Shown one piece after another: positions 28,740-41,047 of a stretch of 64,000 bases of DNA (position 1 is its first letter; each line of letters opens with the position of its first letter). Location of the stretch: assembly GCF_016464305.1 (NCBI RefSeq), contig NZ_JAEIOJ010000005.1, positions 186,001-250,000 of the forward strand, read 5' to 3'. The notes beneath the pieces were generated by a model. It saw nothing but the letters and a program-made list of their open reading frames with translations. It searched no databases and had not been told where the DNA came from. The position numbers and the translations under genes are program-made. The DNA comes from Umezawaea beigongshangensis (lineage in GTDB: Bacteria > Actinomycetota > Actinomycetes > Mycobacteriales > Pseudonocardiaceae).

Positions 28740-28770
28740 AGCGGTGTGATGTTCATCGCATCACACTGCT
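28740..28770 (+). other. Hairpin between the two Esx genes
   Basis: A 12-bp stem with one G-U pair (28740-28751 with 28759-28770) and a 7-base loop. It is AT-richer than the other hairpins here. It may stabilise the upstream message or tune the ratio of the two Esx proteins, since the second gene has its own ribosome binding site (GAAAGGA). Confidence 0.55.
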
Positions 28771-28827
28771 CGGTAGATCGACGTCTTCGACCACCACAGT
28801 TCTTGCTACTCGAAAGGATTCACAACA

Positions 28828-29148
28828 ATGACCGGTGCAATGAGGGTCGATCCGCAGCAGGTTCGCTCCCTGGGCCAGGACATGGTCAACTACGCCGCCA
28901 AGCTCGACGGTCAGCTCGACGAGCTCCGTGAGCGCATCAAGCGCGTCGTCGACCAGTGGGAGGGCGAGGACGAGCAGAGCGCGAAGGCTCAGTACAACAT
29001 CCGCCAGAAGGAGTGGGACGACGCCGCTGACGCGCTCCTCTCCAAGGAGAAGCAGGGCATTCTCCCGGTGCTGGGCATGGGCCTCCAGGACGCTGCTGAC
29101 GACTTCGAGAAGGGCGAGAAGGGCATCGCCAACATGTTCGGGAGCTGA
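28828..29148 (+). CDS. esxT: WXG100-family protein, EsxT-like
   Basis: A 106-residue helical hairpin protein with the canonical W-x-G turn (Trp44-Glu-Gly46 in VVDQWEGEDEQSAKAQYN). The following RQKEWDDAADALL helix is typical of WXG100 substrates. It is unsigned by any Sec signal and fits the EsxT position of ESX-4 loci, upstream of rplM-rpsI as in mycobacteria. It likely forms a heterodimer with the preceding protein and is exported through EccC. A terminator-like hairpin follows. Confidence 0.85.
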   Translation: MTGAMRVDPQQVRSLGQDMVNYAAKLDGQLDELRERIKRVVDQWEGEDEQSAKAQYNIRQKEWDDAADALLSKEKQGILPVLGMGLQDAADDFEKGEKGIANMFGS

Positions 29149-29171
29149 GCTTCCGATCGTGTACGATCCCC

Positions 29172-29202
29172 GACCCCGGTAGCCCGATCGGCTACCGGGG
29201 TC
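29172..29202 (+). terminator. Stem-loop after the Esx pair
   Basis: A perfect 13-bp stem (29172-29184 with 29190-29202) and 5-base loop, 23 bases after the esxT stop. It separates the secretion locus from the ribosomal unit. Confidence 0.8.
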
Positions 29203-29246
29203 CGCTGGTGTCAGGACCCCGAACCACCCGGTTCGGTGGGGCCGTT

Positions 29247-29276
29247 TTGACCCGGTCGCCACCCAACCGGTATCTT
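29247..29276 (+). promoter_or_regulatory. Promoter of rplM-rpsI
   Basis: TTGACC (29247-29252) and TATCTT (29271-29276) with an 18-base spacer form a good housekeeping-type promoter. A second -10 candidate, TAGTCT, lies at 29345-29350, so there may be two starts, which is common for ribosomal units. Confidence 0.6.
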
Positions 29277-29417
29277 CCTACGTTGTTGTGCGGTACCCGG
29301 CGCGAACTGCGTGCCGCGTGTGTTCTGGACCACTTGCCCGTGTCTAGTCTGTACTGGGTGTCTGGCTGGGACGACCGCCGCAATGACCCCAGACGCAAGT
29401 GACGACGAGGTAGATCC

Positions 29418-29861
29418 GTGCGCACGTACAGCCCGAAGCCCGGCGAGGTGACCCGCGCCTGGCACGTGATCGACGCCCAGGACGTGGTGCTCGGTCGGCT
29501 CGCCACCCAGGCCGCGACGCTGCTGCGCGGCAAGCACAAGCCGACTTACGCTCCCCACGTCGACGGCGGCGACTTCGTCGTCATCGTCAACGCGGACAAG
29601 GTGGCGCTGACCGGCAACAAGCGTGACCAGGAGTTCGTCTACCACCACAGCGGCCACCCCGGTGGTCTCAAGAAGCGGTCGTTCGGCGAGGTGCTCGACA
29701 CCCGCGCAGACCGCCTGGTGGAGAAGGCGATCAAGGGAATGCTCCCGAAGAACCGCCTCGGCCGCGCCATCGGCAGCAAGCTGAAGGTCTACTCCGGCCC
29801 GAGCCACCCGCACGCGGCCCAGCTGCCGCAGGCGTTCGAGATCAAGAAGATCGCCCAGTGA
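29418..29861 (+). CDS. rplM: 50S ribosomal protein L13
   Basis: A 147-residue L13 starting [20 protein letters not shown] and containing [19 protein letters not shown] and [19 protein letters not shown], all family consensus. It is an early-assembly protein of the large subunit. The GTG start follows ACGAGG. The stop overlaps the GTG of rpsI (GTGA), so the two are coupled as in most bacteria. Confidence 0.98.
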   Translation: MRTYSPKPGEVTRAWHVIDAQDVVLGRLATQAATLLRGKHKPTYAPHVDGGDFVVIVNADKVALTGNKRDQEFVYHHSGHPGGLKKRSFGEVLDTRADRLVEKAIKGMLPKNRLGRAIGSKLKVYSGPSHPHAAQLPQAFEIKKIAQ

Positions 29862-30514
29862 GCGGCGACGAGCACACCGAGGAAGTCTCTGTGACCACCC
29901 CTGACACCGAGACCGACGCGGTCGAGACCGACGCGGTCGAGACCGACGCGGTCGACGCCGTCGAGTCGGCCGACTCCGAGCCGACCGCCGAGGTCGCCGA
30001 GGACACCGAGGCCGTTGACGCCGCCGCTGAGGGCGACGCCACCGCCGAGGACGACGCCACCGAGGACGACGCGGCCGAGGACGACACCGAGTCCGCGCCC
30101 GTGGTGCGCCACCAGCTCAACGGCGCCCACCACCTCGCGCAGACCGTGGGCCGCCGCAAGGAGGCGATCGTCCGCGTTCGCCTGCTGCCCGGCACCGGCA
30201 AGTTCACGCTGAACGGCAAGTCTCTGGAGCAGTACTTCCCCAACAAGGTGCACCAGCAGCTCATCCGCGAGCCCCTGGTCACCACGGAGAAGCCCGAGAC
30301 CTTCGACGTCATCGCGAACCTGCGTGGCGGCGGCACCACCGGCCAGGCCGGTGCGCTGCGTCTCGCCATCGCGCGCGCGCTGATCGCCGTGGACTCCGAG
30401 GACCGTCCGGTCCTCAAGAAGGCCGGCTTCCTCACCCGCGACCCCCGGGTCAAGGAGCGCAAGAAGTACGGTCTCAAGAAGGCTCGCAAGGCGCCCCAGT
30501 ACAGCAAGCGCTGA
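29858..30514 (+). CDS. rpsI: 30S ribosomal protein S9 with long acidic N-terminal extension
   Basis: A 218-residue protein. The S9 core occupies the last 130 residues ([56 protein letters not shown]), whose C-terminal Lys-Arg tail touches P-site tRNA. The first 85 or so residues are an Asp/Glu/Ala/Val-rich extension that includes three perfect ETDAV repeats. The GTG overlapping rplM is the natural start; a GTG at 29891 would remove only 11 residues. Mycobacterial S9 has a shorter extension, as I recall. Its role is unknown. Confidence 0.96.
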   Translation: MSGDEHTEEVSVTTPDTETDAVETDAVETDAVDAVESADSEPTAEVAEDTEAVDAAAEGDATAEDDATEDDAAEDDTESAPVVRHQLNGAHHLAQTVGRRKEAIVRVRLLPGTGKFTLNGKSLEQYFPNKVHQQLIREPLVTTEKPETFDVIANLRGGGTTGQAGALRLAIARALIAVDSEDRPVLKKAGFLTRDPRVKERKKYGLKKARKAPQYSKR

Positions 30515-30539
30515 CGCGAGTCGCCCGGTCACACCCTGC

Positions 30540-30574
30540 GGGAGCAGCCAGTTCGTCATCGAACTGCTGCTCCC
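30540..30574 (+). terminator. Stem-loop between rpsI and glmM
   Basis: A 9-bp stem, one bulged base, then a 6-bp stem (30540-30555 with 30560-30574) and a 4-base loop. It likely ends the rplM-rpsI message. Confidence 0.7.
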
Positions 30575-30624
30575 GCAGTGCTTTCTCCCCCCTTGTGTCG
30601 ACGATCACGGAGGATCCCCCGGCC

Positions 30625-31959
30625 ATGGCTCGCCTGTTCGGCACGGACGGTGTGCGCGGTCTCGCGAACGCGGACCTCACCCCGGAAATCGCCCTCGCCG
30701 TCGCCGCGTCAGCGGCACGAGTGCTCGCCGAGCACGACCGGTCGCACCGGCCGGTCGCCGTGGTGGGGCGAGATCCGCGTGCCAGCGGCGAGATGCTGGA
30801 GGCCGCGGTCACGGCCGGGCTCACCTCCGCGGGCGCCGACGTCCTGCGCGTGGGCGTGCTGCCGACCCCGGCCGTCGCGCACCTGGTCTCCGCCCTGGGC
30901 GCCGACCTCGGCGTGATGATCTCCGCGTCGCACAACGCCATGCCGGACAACGGCATCAAGCTCTTCGCCGCGGGCGGGCACAAGCTGCCCGACTCCGTGG
31001 AGGACGAGATCGAGCGGACGCTCGAAACCCACGACGGCAGGCCGGTGGGCGCCGGGATCGGACGGGTCCACGACGTCGCCGACGCCGAGGGCCAGTACGT
31101 CGAGCACCTGCTGAAGGTCACCCCGAACAGCCTGAAGGGCATCCGGGTCGTCGTGGACTGCGCGAACGGCGCCGCGTCGATCGCCGCGCCCGACGCCTAC
31201 CGCCGCGCCGGCGCCGACGTGGTCGCGATCCACGCGGCACCCGACGGTCTGAACATCAACGACGGCTGCGGCTCCACGCACCTCGACGTGCTCCGCGCCG
31301 CCGTGCTCGAACACGGCGCCGACCTGGGCATCGCCCACGACGGCGACGCCGATCGCTGCCTCGCGGTGGACGCCGAGGGCGACGAGATCGACGGCGACCA
31401 GATCATGGCCGTCCTCGCGCTCGCCATGAAGGACTCCGGCGAGCTGGTCGAGAACACGCTGGTCGCGACGGTCATGAGCAACCTCGGTCTGCACATCGCG
31501 ATGCGCGAGCAGGGCATCGCCCTCCGGACCACCGGCGTGGGCGACCGCTACGTGCTGGAGGAGTTGCGCTCGGGTGGTTTCTCGCTGGGCGGGGAGCAGT
31601 CCGGGCACGTCGTGCTGCCCTCGCACGCCACGACCGGTGACGGTCTCCTGACCGCACTGCGGCTCATGGCCCGCATGGCCGAGACCGGCAGGTCGCTGCG
31701 TGAGCTGGCGTCGGTCATGACCCGCCTCCCCCAGGTGCTCGTGAACGTCCGCGTGTCCGACAAGGCGGCCGTCGCCGCCGCGGACTCCGTCGCCGCGGCG
31801 GTCGACGAGGCCACCGCTGAACTGGGTGACACCGGACGGGTGTTGCTGCGACCCTCCGGAACCGAGCAGCTCGTGCGCGTGATGGTCGAGGCCACGAGTC
31901 ACGAGGTGGCGGAATCCACGGCCCACCGGCTCGCCGAGGTTGTTTCCGCAGTTCACTGA
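30625..31959 (+). CDS. glmM: Phosphoglucosamine mutase
   Basis: A 444-residue enzyme that converts glucosamine-6-phosphate to glucosamine-1-phosphate for UDP-GlcNAc and cell wall synthesis. The phosphoserine is Ser102 in [13 protein letters not shown], the metal loop is HDGDADR, the sugar-binding loop is GGEQSGHV, and the phosphate loop is [12 protein letters not shown]. The ATG at 30625 gives the expected [12 protein letters not shown] start, with GGAGG 12 bases upstream. glmS lies about 10 kb further on, separated by two secretion-type cassettes. Confidence 0.97.
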   Translation: MARLFGTDGVRGLANADLTPEIALAVAASAARVLAEHDRSHRPVAVVGRDPRASGEMLEAAVTAGLTSAGADVLRVGVLPTPAVAHLVSALGADLGVMISASHNAMPDNGIKLFAAGGHKLPDSVEDEIERTLETHDGRPVGAGIGRVHDVADAEGQYVEHLLKVTPNSLKGIRVVVDCANGAASIAAPDAYRRAGADVVAIHAAPDGLNINDGCGSTHLDVLRAAVLEHGADLGIAHDGDADRCLAVDAEGDEIDGDQIMAVLALAMKDSGELVENTLVATVMSNLGLHIAMREQGIALRTTGVGDRYVLEELRSGGFSLGGEQSGHVVLPSHATTGDGLLTALRLMARMAETGRSLRELASVMTRLPQVLVNVRVSDKAAVAAADSVAAAVDEATAELGDTGRVLLRPSGTEQLVRVMVEATSHEVAESTAHRLAEVVSAVH

Positions 31960-32189
31960 GACTTCATCTCGGCACGTGTTGACGACTTCATCGGGTTCAC
32001 ACGTGCAATTAATTACTCCCGTGGTGTTCACACTCGCAAGCAATGTCGACCGCGCCCCGTGCGCGCCCCCTGTTCGCTGACAGGATGGGCGGCACGGGTC
32101 AGCGGTGTCTCGTGACGCAGCCCGCAGGTCTCAGACCCAGCGCGCGCGATCGACACCGACCAGTGGAACGTTGAGGGGAGAACACCGTC
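31960..32189 (+). promoter_or_regulatory. AT-rich leader of the first large-protein cassette
   Basis: A 230-base gap. Around 32006-32016 the sequence CAATTAATTACT is strikingly AT-rich for this genome, and TTGACG stands at 31979-31984. Short direct repeats of TTCACAC (31996 and 32026 regions) flank it. This is the likely promoter and regulator site for the three following genes, but the boxes are not at standard spacing. Confidence 0.4.
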
Positions 32190-32518
32190 GTGGCGGAGAA
32201 GTTCGAGGTCGACAAGGAGGCGATGGACAAGGCGACCCAAGTGTTCGCCGACGCCATCGGAGAGATGATGTTGGACACCGACACCATCGGCAAGCCACTC
32301 GCGACGAAGGCGAACTTCGGCAGGGCCGAGGCGTTCGGTGCTCACCACGACAAGCTGAAGGTCGGCCTCGAGGACTTCGCCAAGTGGCTGAAGAACATGC
32401 AGGCCGGGATCGAGTCCTACAGCTCGAAGGTCTATTCGGGCGCCAAGACCTACCACGACGTCGACGTCAGTGGTTTCCGCGGTGTCAACGACATCAAAGA
32501 CAAGATTGGTGACGTCTG

Positions 32519-32519
<1 letters not shown>
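32190..32519 (+). CDS. Small helical partner protein of cassette 1
   Basis: A 109-residue helical protein (MAEKFEVDKEAMDKATQVFA) with FGRAEAFGAHHDKLKVGLED in the turn and no signal peptide or membrane span. Size and helix pattern fit WXG100/EspC-like small partners, though no W-x-G is present. GTG start with GAGGGGAG upstream. Its stop overlaps the ATG of the next gene (TGATG), so it should be made together with that large protein. The equivalent protein of cassette 2 also has an FGRA turn. In mycobacteria Rv3440c (about 103 residues) stands at the same place by my recollection. Confidence 0.75.
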
Positions 32520-36442
<3,923 letters not shown>

Positions 36443-36461
36443 CCGAGTCCGAGGAGCAGAG

Positions 36462-37097
36462 ATGAACTACGAAGACCGGCTCAGGGCGACGAACGAGAAG
36501 TTCGAGCAGTTGCGGATGGAGCGCGAGGCGCGTTCCGACGCGATGCACCGCGACTTCGCGTTGCAGCAGCAGGAGATGGTGGACAAGCAGGCCAAGGAGG
36601 CCGCGAAGATCGACAGGGTCTCCGCGCTCATCCACGGCATCGGTGTGAAGGAGCGCGAGGCGGGCGGCTGGGGCACCTCCAGCAACCTCGACGACAACGT
36701 CGAGGAGCACGCCTACAACGCCGAGGAGGAGGAAGAGGACCTCGACGAGGTGCCCGGCGTCACCGAGGAGTTGCAGCGGTACCGCGAGGACCTCTCCGAG
36801 AGGCAGGCGTGGGGAGCCGTGGACACGCAGTCCGCTCCGGGCAGCCTCGCCGAGGCGTTGCGGGTCCACTACCTCACCACCGGCGAGCTGACCCTCGAAT
36901 CAGCGTCTCCCGCGGTGATCGGCGACGTCGACGACGAGTACGCGACGGCGGACTCGCCGGACCGCTACTCCGGGTTCGACGAGGAGGACGAGAAGCCGCA
37001 GCGCCGCTTCGCCCCCGCTCCGCCGACGCGGACTCCGGCGCCTCGTGCGGTCCGCCGTCCGGTCGACGACGACGAGGACGAGAACACCCCCTGGTGA
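36462..37097 (+). CDS. Coiled-coil protein with acidic tail (cassette 1)
   Basis: A 211-residue protein. Residues 1-60 form a charged heptad-rich helix (NEKFEQLRMEREARSDAMHR) and are followed by Glu/Asp-rich segments and a Pro-rich C-terminus ending DDDEDENTPW. No signal peptide or membrane span. GAGGAG stands five bases before the ATG, 20 bases after the giant gene's stop, so it belongs to the same unit. Its counterpart in cassette 2 has the same plan and a related DDDED end. A chaperone or adaptor role for the large protein is my inference only. A terminator-like hairpin follows. Confidence 0.75.
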   Translation: MNYEDRLRATNEKFEQLRMEREARSDAMHRDFALQQQEMVDKQAKEAAKIDRVSALIHGIGVKEREAGGWGTSSNLDDNVEEHAYNAEEEEEDLDEVPGVTEELQRYREDLSERQAWGAVDTQSAPGSLAEALRVHYLTTGELTLESASPAVIGDVDDEYATADSPDRYSGFDEEDEKPQRRFAPAPPTRTPAPRAVRRPVDDDEDENTPW

Positions 37098-37120
37098 CGG
37101 GGGACTGATCCGCGTGCGAC

Positions 37121-37152
37121 CGGGCCCCGGCGGTGTTCACCGCCGGGGCCCG
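37121..37152 (+). terminator. Stem-loop after cassette 1
   Basis: A perfect 14-bp stem (37121-37134 with 37139-37152) with a 4-base loop, 23 bases after the last gene of cassette 1. It separates the two cassettes transcriptionally. Confidence 0.8.
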
Positions 37153-37307
37153 GCTCGTGCCGCCTGGTGGTCCCGTCGCCCCCACCGGTTTACTAAGGCA
37201 ACCGTCCTCGTGAACAGACGGTCACCGCGGGGAGTCTGCTGGGACTCTTGTCCGGAACCCGCGGAGGCCAGCGCACGTCAGACGGGGGACCAAGGGGAGG
37301 CAGGAGC

Positions 37308-37616
37308 ATGTCGGGCTTTCAGGCGAACACCGGCGAGATGATGGCGTCGGCGACGGCCGTGCAGGGCATCGCGTCGGACATCGACGAGTTCAAGACCACC
37401 GTGACGACCAGCGCCGTGAGCGCGAGGGACTTCGGGCGGGCCCACGAGCAGGGCGGGTCCCGCTACGTCGCGGGTCTGACGAAGATCGCCGAGATCACCA
37501 CCGCGCACGCCACCGCCATGCGGGGCCTGTCCGACAAGCTGCGCGCCTCCGCCACCGGGTACGACTGGAGCGACTCCAGCGGCCGGGCGACCGTCAAGAG
37601 CAGCGGGGGCAACTGA
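37308..37616 (+). CDS. Small helical partner protein of cassette 2
   Basis: A 102-residue helical protein (MSGFQANTGEMMASATAVQG) with DFGRAHEQGGSRYVAGL in the turn, like the FGRA turn of the cassette 1 partner. No signal peptide. The ATG at 37308 is preceded by AGGGGAGGCAGGAGC; a longer in-frame reading from 37248 lacks family character. The stop overlaps the ATG of the next gene (TGATG), exactly as in cassette 1. It fits the EspC/WXG100-like small-partner class. Confidence 0.75.
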   Translation: MSGFQANTGEMMASATAVQGIASDIDEFKTTVTTSAVSARDFGRAHEQGGSRYVAGLTKIAEITTAHATAMRGLSDKLRASATGYDWSDSSGRATVKSSGGN

Positions 37617-40411
37617 TGGCGACGCCGTCCTGGGACGAGGTCAAGAAGATCCTCGACGACCCGCAGGTTCCCCTCGACAAGAAGGAGAGCCTGCTCACGG
37701 CCTACCACGGGTCGGTCGTCGGTCCGCCGAACTACGACAAGCTCGACGACGAGGCTTCGCAGTACGTCGACCGGTACAACACCCCCCACCCGCAGATGGG
37801 CTACGGGGAGCCCGGGTACGGCGCACGGGACTACGAGCAGCAGCTGGACAAGTCCTACGAGGACGCGAAGAAGGCGTCCGACGAGAGCAACAAGAAGGTC
37901 CAGGAGCACGAGGACGAGAAGAAGCGCGGCCACGACGTCCTCACGACGGCCGAGGACCGCGCGCGCGACGGTGACGCGGGTGTCGCCAACTCCAACACGC
38001 TGCTCGACGCCGGTGCGCCCGGACTGCGGTACTTCGCGAACTTCCTGCCCGTGTACGAGAAGGCCAAGCAGAAGGTCCTCGGCGGGTCGAACCTCGACAC
38101 GAACGTCGAGAACGTCTACAAGCGCTACGACGAGCAGCGCGACATCGACTTCGCCAAGATCGACCTCGAGGTCGCCGAGCTGCGGCAGGTGGCGAAGGAC
38201 ACGCGGACCAAGCAGTCCGACGCCGAGAAGTCGATGACCAAGCTGTACTCGGACTGGACGGGTGCGGCGGCGGACGCGTCGCGCGCCTACGTCGCGAACT
38301 TCTCCAAGCAGGCGGGCACGGCCGCCGACACGATCGACGACGCCGCGGACGCGGTGAAGGCGGCGGCGCACACCGTCTCCGGCCTGGTGACCACGAAGGC
38401 CAGGACGGTCCTCGACTGCGTGCGGAACGTCTACGACATCGCGGGTCTCACGCCCCAGCAGATCGAGGACGTCGTCGCGGCGACCGACACGGACGACAAG
38501 TCGCTGTGCCTGCGGGTCGCGAAGTACATCAACGTGGACGTCGACGACGGCGGTTGCGACGACGACGACATCAAGAAGATGGTCCGCGAGAAGTCCGGCG
38601 AGTGGCTGCGCGGCTGCTTCCACACCGACGTCACCAGCAAGCACGACCAGTTCGTCAAGATCTGCGACTCGACCAAGCAGTCCGTCGACGACACGTGGAA
38701 GAACCTGGGCGATCACCTGGACAAGGTGAACACCAAGCCGTTCGACCCGGTGAAGGACGGCAAGCCGGAGCAGCCGGACGGCAACGGCAACGGCAACGGG
38801 AATGGGAACGGGAACGGGAACGGGACGGGAACCGGTACGGGGACGGGAACCGGCACCGGTACGGGAACCGGAACCGGTACGGGCACCGGGAGCACGGGGA
38901 CCGGCGCCACCATGCCGACGCCGCCCACGCCCGACCAGGCGACCGCCCCGCTGCCGGGTGACACCGACGGCGACGGGAAGGTCGACGACCTCGACGGCGA
39001 CGGCAAGGCCGACGACCCGAACGGCGTCGGCCAGCCGGGCCCGGACCGGGGCGAGGGCGGCTCGACCGCTCCGTCGGACGCCGAGACGGTGACGATCCGG
39101 AGCGGCGAGAACGAGATCACGGTCACCGAGCCGGACGCCCGCGGGCACGTGCTGCTGACCGTGGACACGCCGCAGAGCGAGCCGACCACCTACGACATCG
39201 ACTTCAGCGAGAACCCGGAGGCCGCGGAGGCGCTGCTGGGGAAGGAGGGCGCCGCGGCGCTCGCCCAGAGCGTCACCGCCGGTGTGCCGGGCGCTCTCGG
39301 CGCGACGCCGGTGGCCGGTGCGGCACCCGGAACGCCGGGCGCGTCCGGCGGTGCGCCGATCCCGGTCGAGGTCGGTCCGGACGGCAGGGCCGTCGTCGAG
39401 CTGGACGGCCTGACGATCACCGCCGAGGTCGACCCGGAGACCGGCGACATCGGCCTGTCCGTGGCCGAGGGCGAGGGGGAGCCGCAGAGCTACGAGGTCG
39501 GCTTCGGCGACGAGAGGGCCGGCGACGAGAGGGCCGGTGACGAGATCGGGCCGGGTGGCGTCGCGGGTGGGGACGGGTCCCCCGGTCCCGAGTTCACTAC
39601 GATGCCGGCCGAGGGCGAGCTGCCCGCTCAGCTCGGCGCGCAGCCGGGTCCGGAGGGCGTGGCGACGATGCCCGCCGAGGGCGAGCCGCTCACCCGGCTC
39701 GGCGCGCAGCCCGCGTTCGAGCCGCTCGGCGCGACGGCGGTCTCCGAGGCGGCGCAGCCCGTGGCCGGGTTCACCGAGCCGGCGGCGGCCACCGCTCCGC
39801 AGCCGACGGCCCAGCCGCCGCAGGGCGGCGCACCGGGTCAGGGCGTGCCGAACCAGAACTTCGGCGGCCAGGGCTTCCAGCCCCAGAACTTCCCGAGCCA
39901 GCCGTACTCGGGTCAGGGCTTCGGCGGTCAGTCCTTCCCCGCCCAGGGGTCCGCGGACCAGGACTCCGGAACCACGGCGACCTCGGGCGCCTCGATGTTC
40001 GGCTCCGGGTCCGGCGCGGGCGGCTTCGCCGCGGCGGACTCCGCGCTCAGCTCGCACGGCGGCGGTTCGAGCGACGTGCACGGCGGCATGTCGAGCGGCG
40101 GCTGGTCCTCCAACGCCGACGACGGCAGCAAGTTCGGCCTCGCCGACACCAACGCCTCGCAGGCGGGAACCGCCGGGCAGGCGAGCCTCCCCTCGATGCA
40201 GGACGGCTCGGGCACCCCGCAGGCCGCTGGTGGCGGGATGATGGGCGGCGGCATGATGGGCGGCGCCCCGGCCGGTGGTGCCGGTGGCGGTGGTCAGGGC
40301 GGCGGCGACTCCGAGCGCGGTCCGAGCCAGTGGCGCACCACGGGTTCGCTGTTCGACGACGCTTCCGACCTGCGGGCCGTCCAGAGCACACTGGGTGACG
40401 ACAGCCGGTAG
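37616..40411 (+). CDS. Large acidic WxG protein with GN/GT linker and conserved tail (cassette 2)
   Basis: A 931-residue paralogue of the cassette 1 giant. Residues 1-375 are helical, with W-x-G at Trp214-Thr-Gly216, nearly the same position as in the paralogue, and paired Cys (297, 314, 334, 350). A Gly-Asn/Gly-Thr linker, a short DGDGK acidic stretch, and the shared domain (about 489-631, ETVTIRSGENEITVTEPDA) follow. Then come Gln/Gly/Pro-rich sequence and a tail GGGMMGGGMMGGAPAGG, GDSERGPSQWRTTGSLF. The DPETG repeats are reduced to one. No signal peptide or enzyme motif is visible. It is likely exported by the type VII system and stays outside the cell, but this is inferred. Confidence 0.8.
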   Translation: MATPSWDEVKKILDDPQVPLDKKESLLTAYHGSVVGPPNYDKLDDEASQYVDRYNTPHPQMGYGEPGYGARDYEQQLDKSYEDAKKASDESNKKVQEHEDEKKRGHDVLTTAEDRARDGDAGVANSNTLLDAGAPGLRYFANFLPVYEKAKQKVLGGSNLDTNVENVYKRYDEQRDIDFAKIDLEVAELRQVAKDTRTKQSDAEKSMTKLYSDWTGAAADASRAYVANFSKQAGTAADTIDDAADAVKAAAHTVSGLVTTKARTVLDCVRNVYDIAGLTPQQIEDVVAATDTDDKSLCLRVAKYINVDVDDGGCDDDDIKKMVREKSGEWLRGCFHTDVTSKHDQFVKICDSTKQSVDDTWKNLGDHLDKVNTKPFDPVKDGKPEQPDGNGNGNGNGNGNGNGTGTGTGTGTGTGTGTGTGTGTGSTGTGATMPTPPTPDQATAPLPGDTDGDGKVDDLDGDGKADDPNGVGQPGPDRGEGGSTAPSDAETVTIRSGENEITVTEPDARGHVLLTVDTPQSEPTTYDIDFSENPEAAEALLGKEGAAALAQSVTAGVPGALGATPVAGAAPGTPGASGGAPIPVEVGPDGRAVVELDGLTITAEVDPETGDIGLSVAEGEGEPQSYEVGFGDERAGDERAGDEIGPGGVAGGDGSPGPEFTTMPAEGELPAQLGAQPGPEGVATMPAEGEPLTRLGAQPAFEPLGATAVSEAAQPVAGFTEPAAATAPQPTAQPPQGGAPGQGVPNQNFGGQGFQPQNFPSQPYSGQGFGGQSFPAQGSADQDSGTTATSGASMFGSGSGAGGFAAADSALSSHGGGSSDVHGGMSSGGWSSNADDGSKFGLADTNASQAGTAGQASLPSMQDGSGTPQAAGGGMMGGGMMGGAPAGGAGGGGQGGGDSERGPSQWRTTGSLFDDASDLRAVQSTLGDDSR
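38780..38905 (+). repeat. Six-base GGN-AAC/ACC microsatellite coding for (GN)n(GT)n
   Basis: About 20 Gly-Asn and Gly-Thr dipeptides in a row within the cassette 2 protein. The DNA is built of near-identical hexamers (GGGAAC, GGCACC, GGTACG), so its length can change by slippage. Confidence 0.9.
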
Positions 40412-40434
40412 GGCCGCGGATCGGGAGGGGGACG

Positions 40435-40995
40435 ATGAGCGACAGCCAGGCGCTGGCCGACTTCAAGAACAAGCTCGCCGGCATCGCCGGCGAGCACTCG
40501 GCGCGGATGGAACTCGCGTCGCGGAAGCTGGAGCAGATCCAGAAGGAGACCGCGGAGAACCACCAGAAGTTCGCGGACAAGCAGCAGCGGCTCCACGAGC
40601 GGCTCAAGGAGATCGGCGCCGCGCGGGCCCGCGGCGGCGCCGGGCAGAAGCAGCGCGAGCTGTCGTTCGGCATCGAGGACGAGGCCGCGCCCGACGAGTT
40701 CGCCGCGGACATCGCCGCGCTGCGCGCCGGTCGGCAGGAGCGGGCCTCCGCGACCGAGGAGGGCTCCTACCTCCAGGCGGCGAACACGACGTCGCCGCCG
40801 CCCGACCGGTGGAGTCGCCCCGCGCCCCAGCCGGAGCCCGCTGCCGACCGGTGGGGCCGTCCCGCGCCCCAGCCGGAGCCGCCGGTGGCCGTTCCGCCGC
40901 CGCCCCCGCCGCCGCCCCGCGCCCGGCCCGCCGCTCGGCGACCGGCGCCCGCGGACGACGACGAGGACTTCGGCGGTCAGAGCTGGCTCAGCTGA
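40435..40995 (+). CDS. Coiled-coil protein with Pro-rich and acidic tail (cassette 2)
   Basis: A 186-residue protein. Residues 1-62 are a charged coiled coil (LASRKLEQIQKETAENHQKF). Two DRWxRPAPQPEP repeats and a proline run follow, and it ends DDDEDFGGQSWLS. The plan copies the third protein of cassette 1 (coiled coil, acidic middle, DDDED end with a late Trp). GGGAGGGGGACG precedes the ATG, 23 bases after the large gene. No domain of known function is recognised; partner or chaperone of the large protein is a guess from gene order. Confidence 0.75.
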   Translation: MSDSQALADFKNKLAGIAGEHSARMELASRKLEQIQKETAENHQKFADKQQRLHERLKEIGAARARGGAGQKQRELSFGIEDEAAPDEFAADIAALRAGRQERASATEEGSYLQAANTTSPPPDRWSRPAPQPEPAADRWGRPAPQPEPPVAVPPPPPPPPRARPAARRPAPADDDEDFGGQSWLS

Positions 40996-40998
40996 GCG

Positions 40999-41035
40999 GG
41001 GTGCGCCGGGGTTCTCCACGAACCCCGGCACACCC
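40999..41035. terminator. Bidirectional stem-loop between cassette 2 and the hydrolase gene
   Basis: A 9-bp core stem (41005-41013 with 41021-41029), one mismatch, and five more pairs outward. It sits between convergent genes and can end both messages. Confidence 0.7.
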
Positions 41036-41047
41036 GCGTCAGCCGGT

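Noticed and set aside
38780-38905. The hexamer array as a CRISPR or origin repeat
   Set aside because: The units are in frame, have no spacers, and encode a plausible Gly-rich linker.
36462-40995. The coiled-coil proteins as YbaB/EbfC nucleoid-associated proteins, which often accompany WXG100 genes
   Set aside because: Size and position fit, but the typical YbaB core pattern was not visible in either protein, so I left them unnamed.
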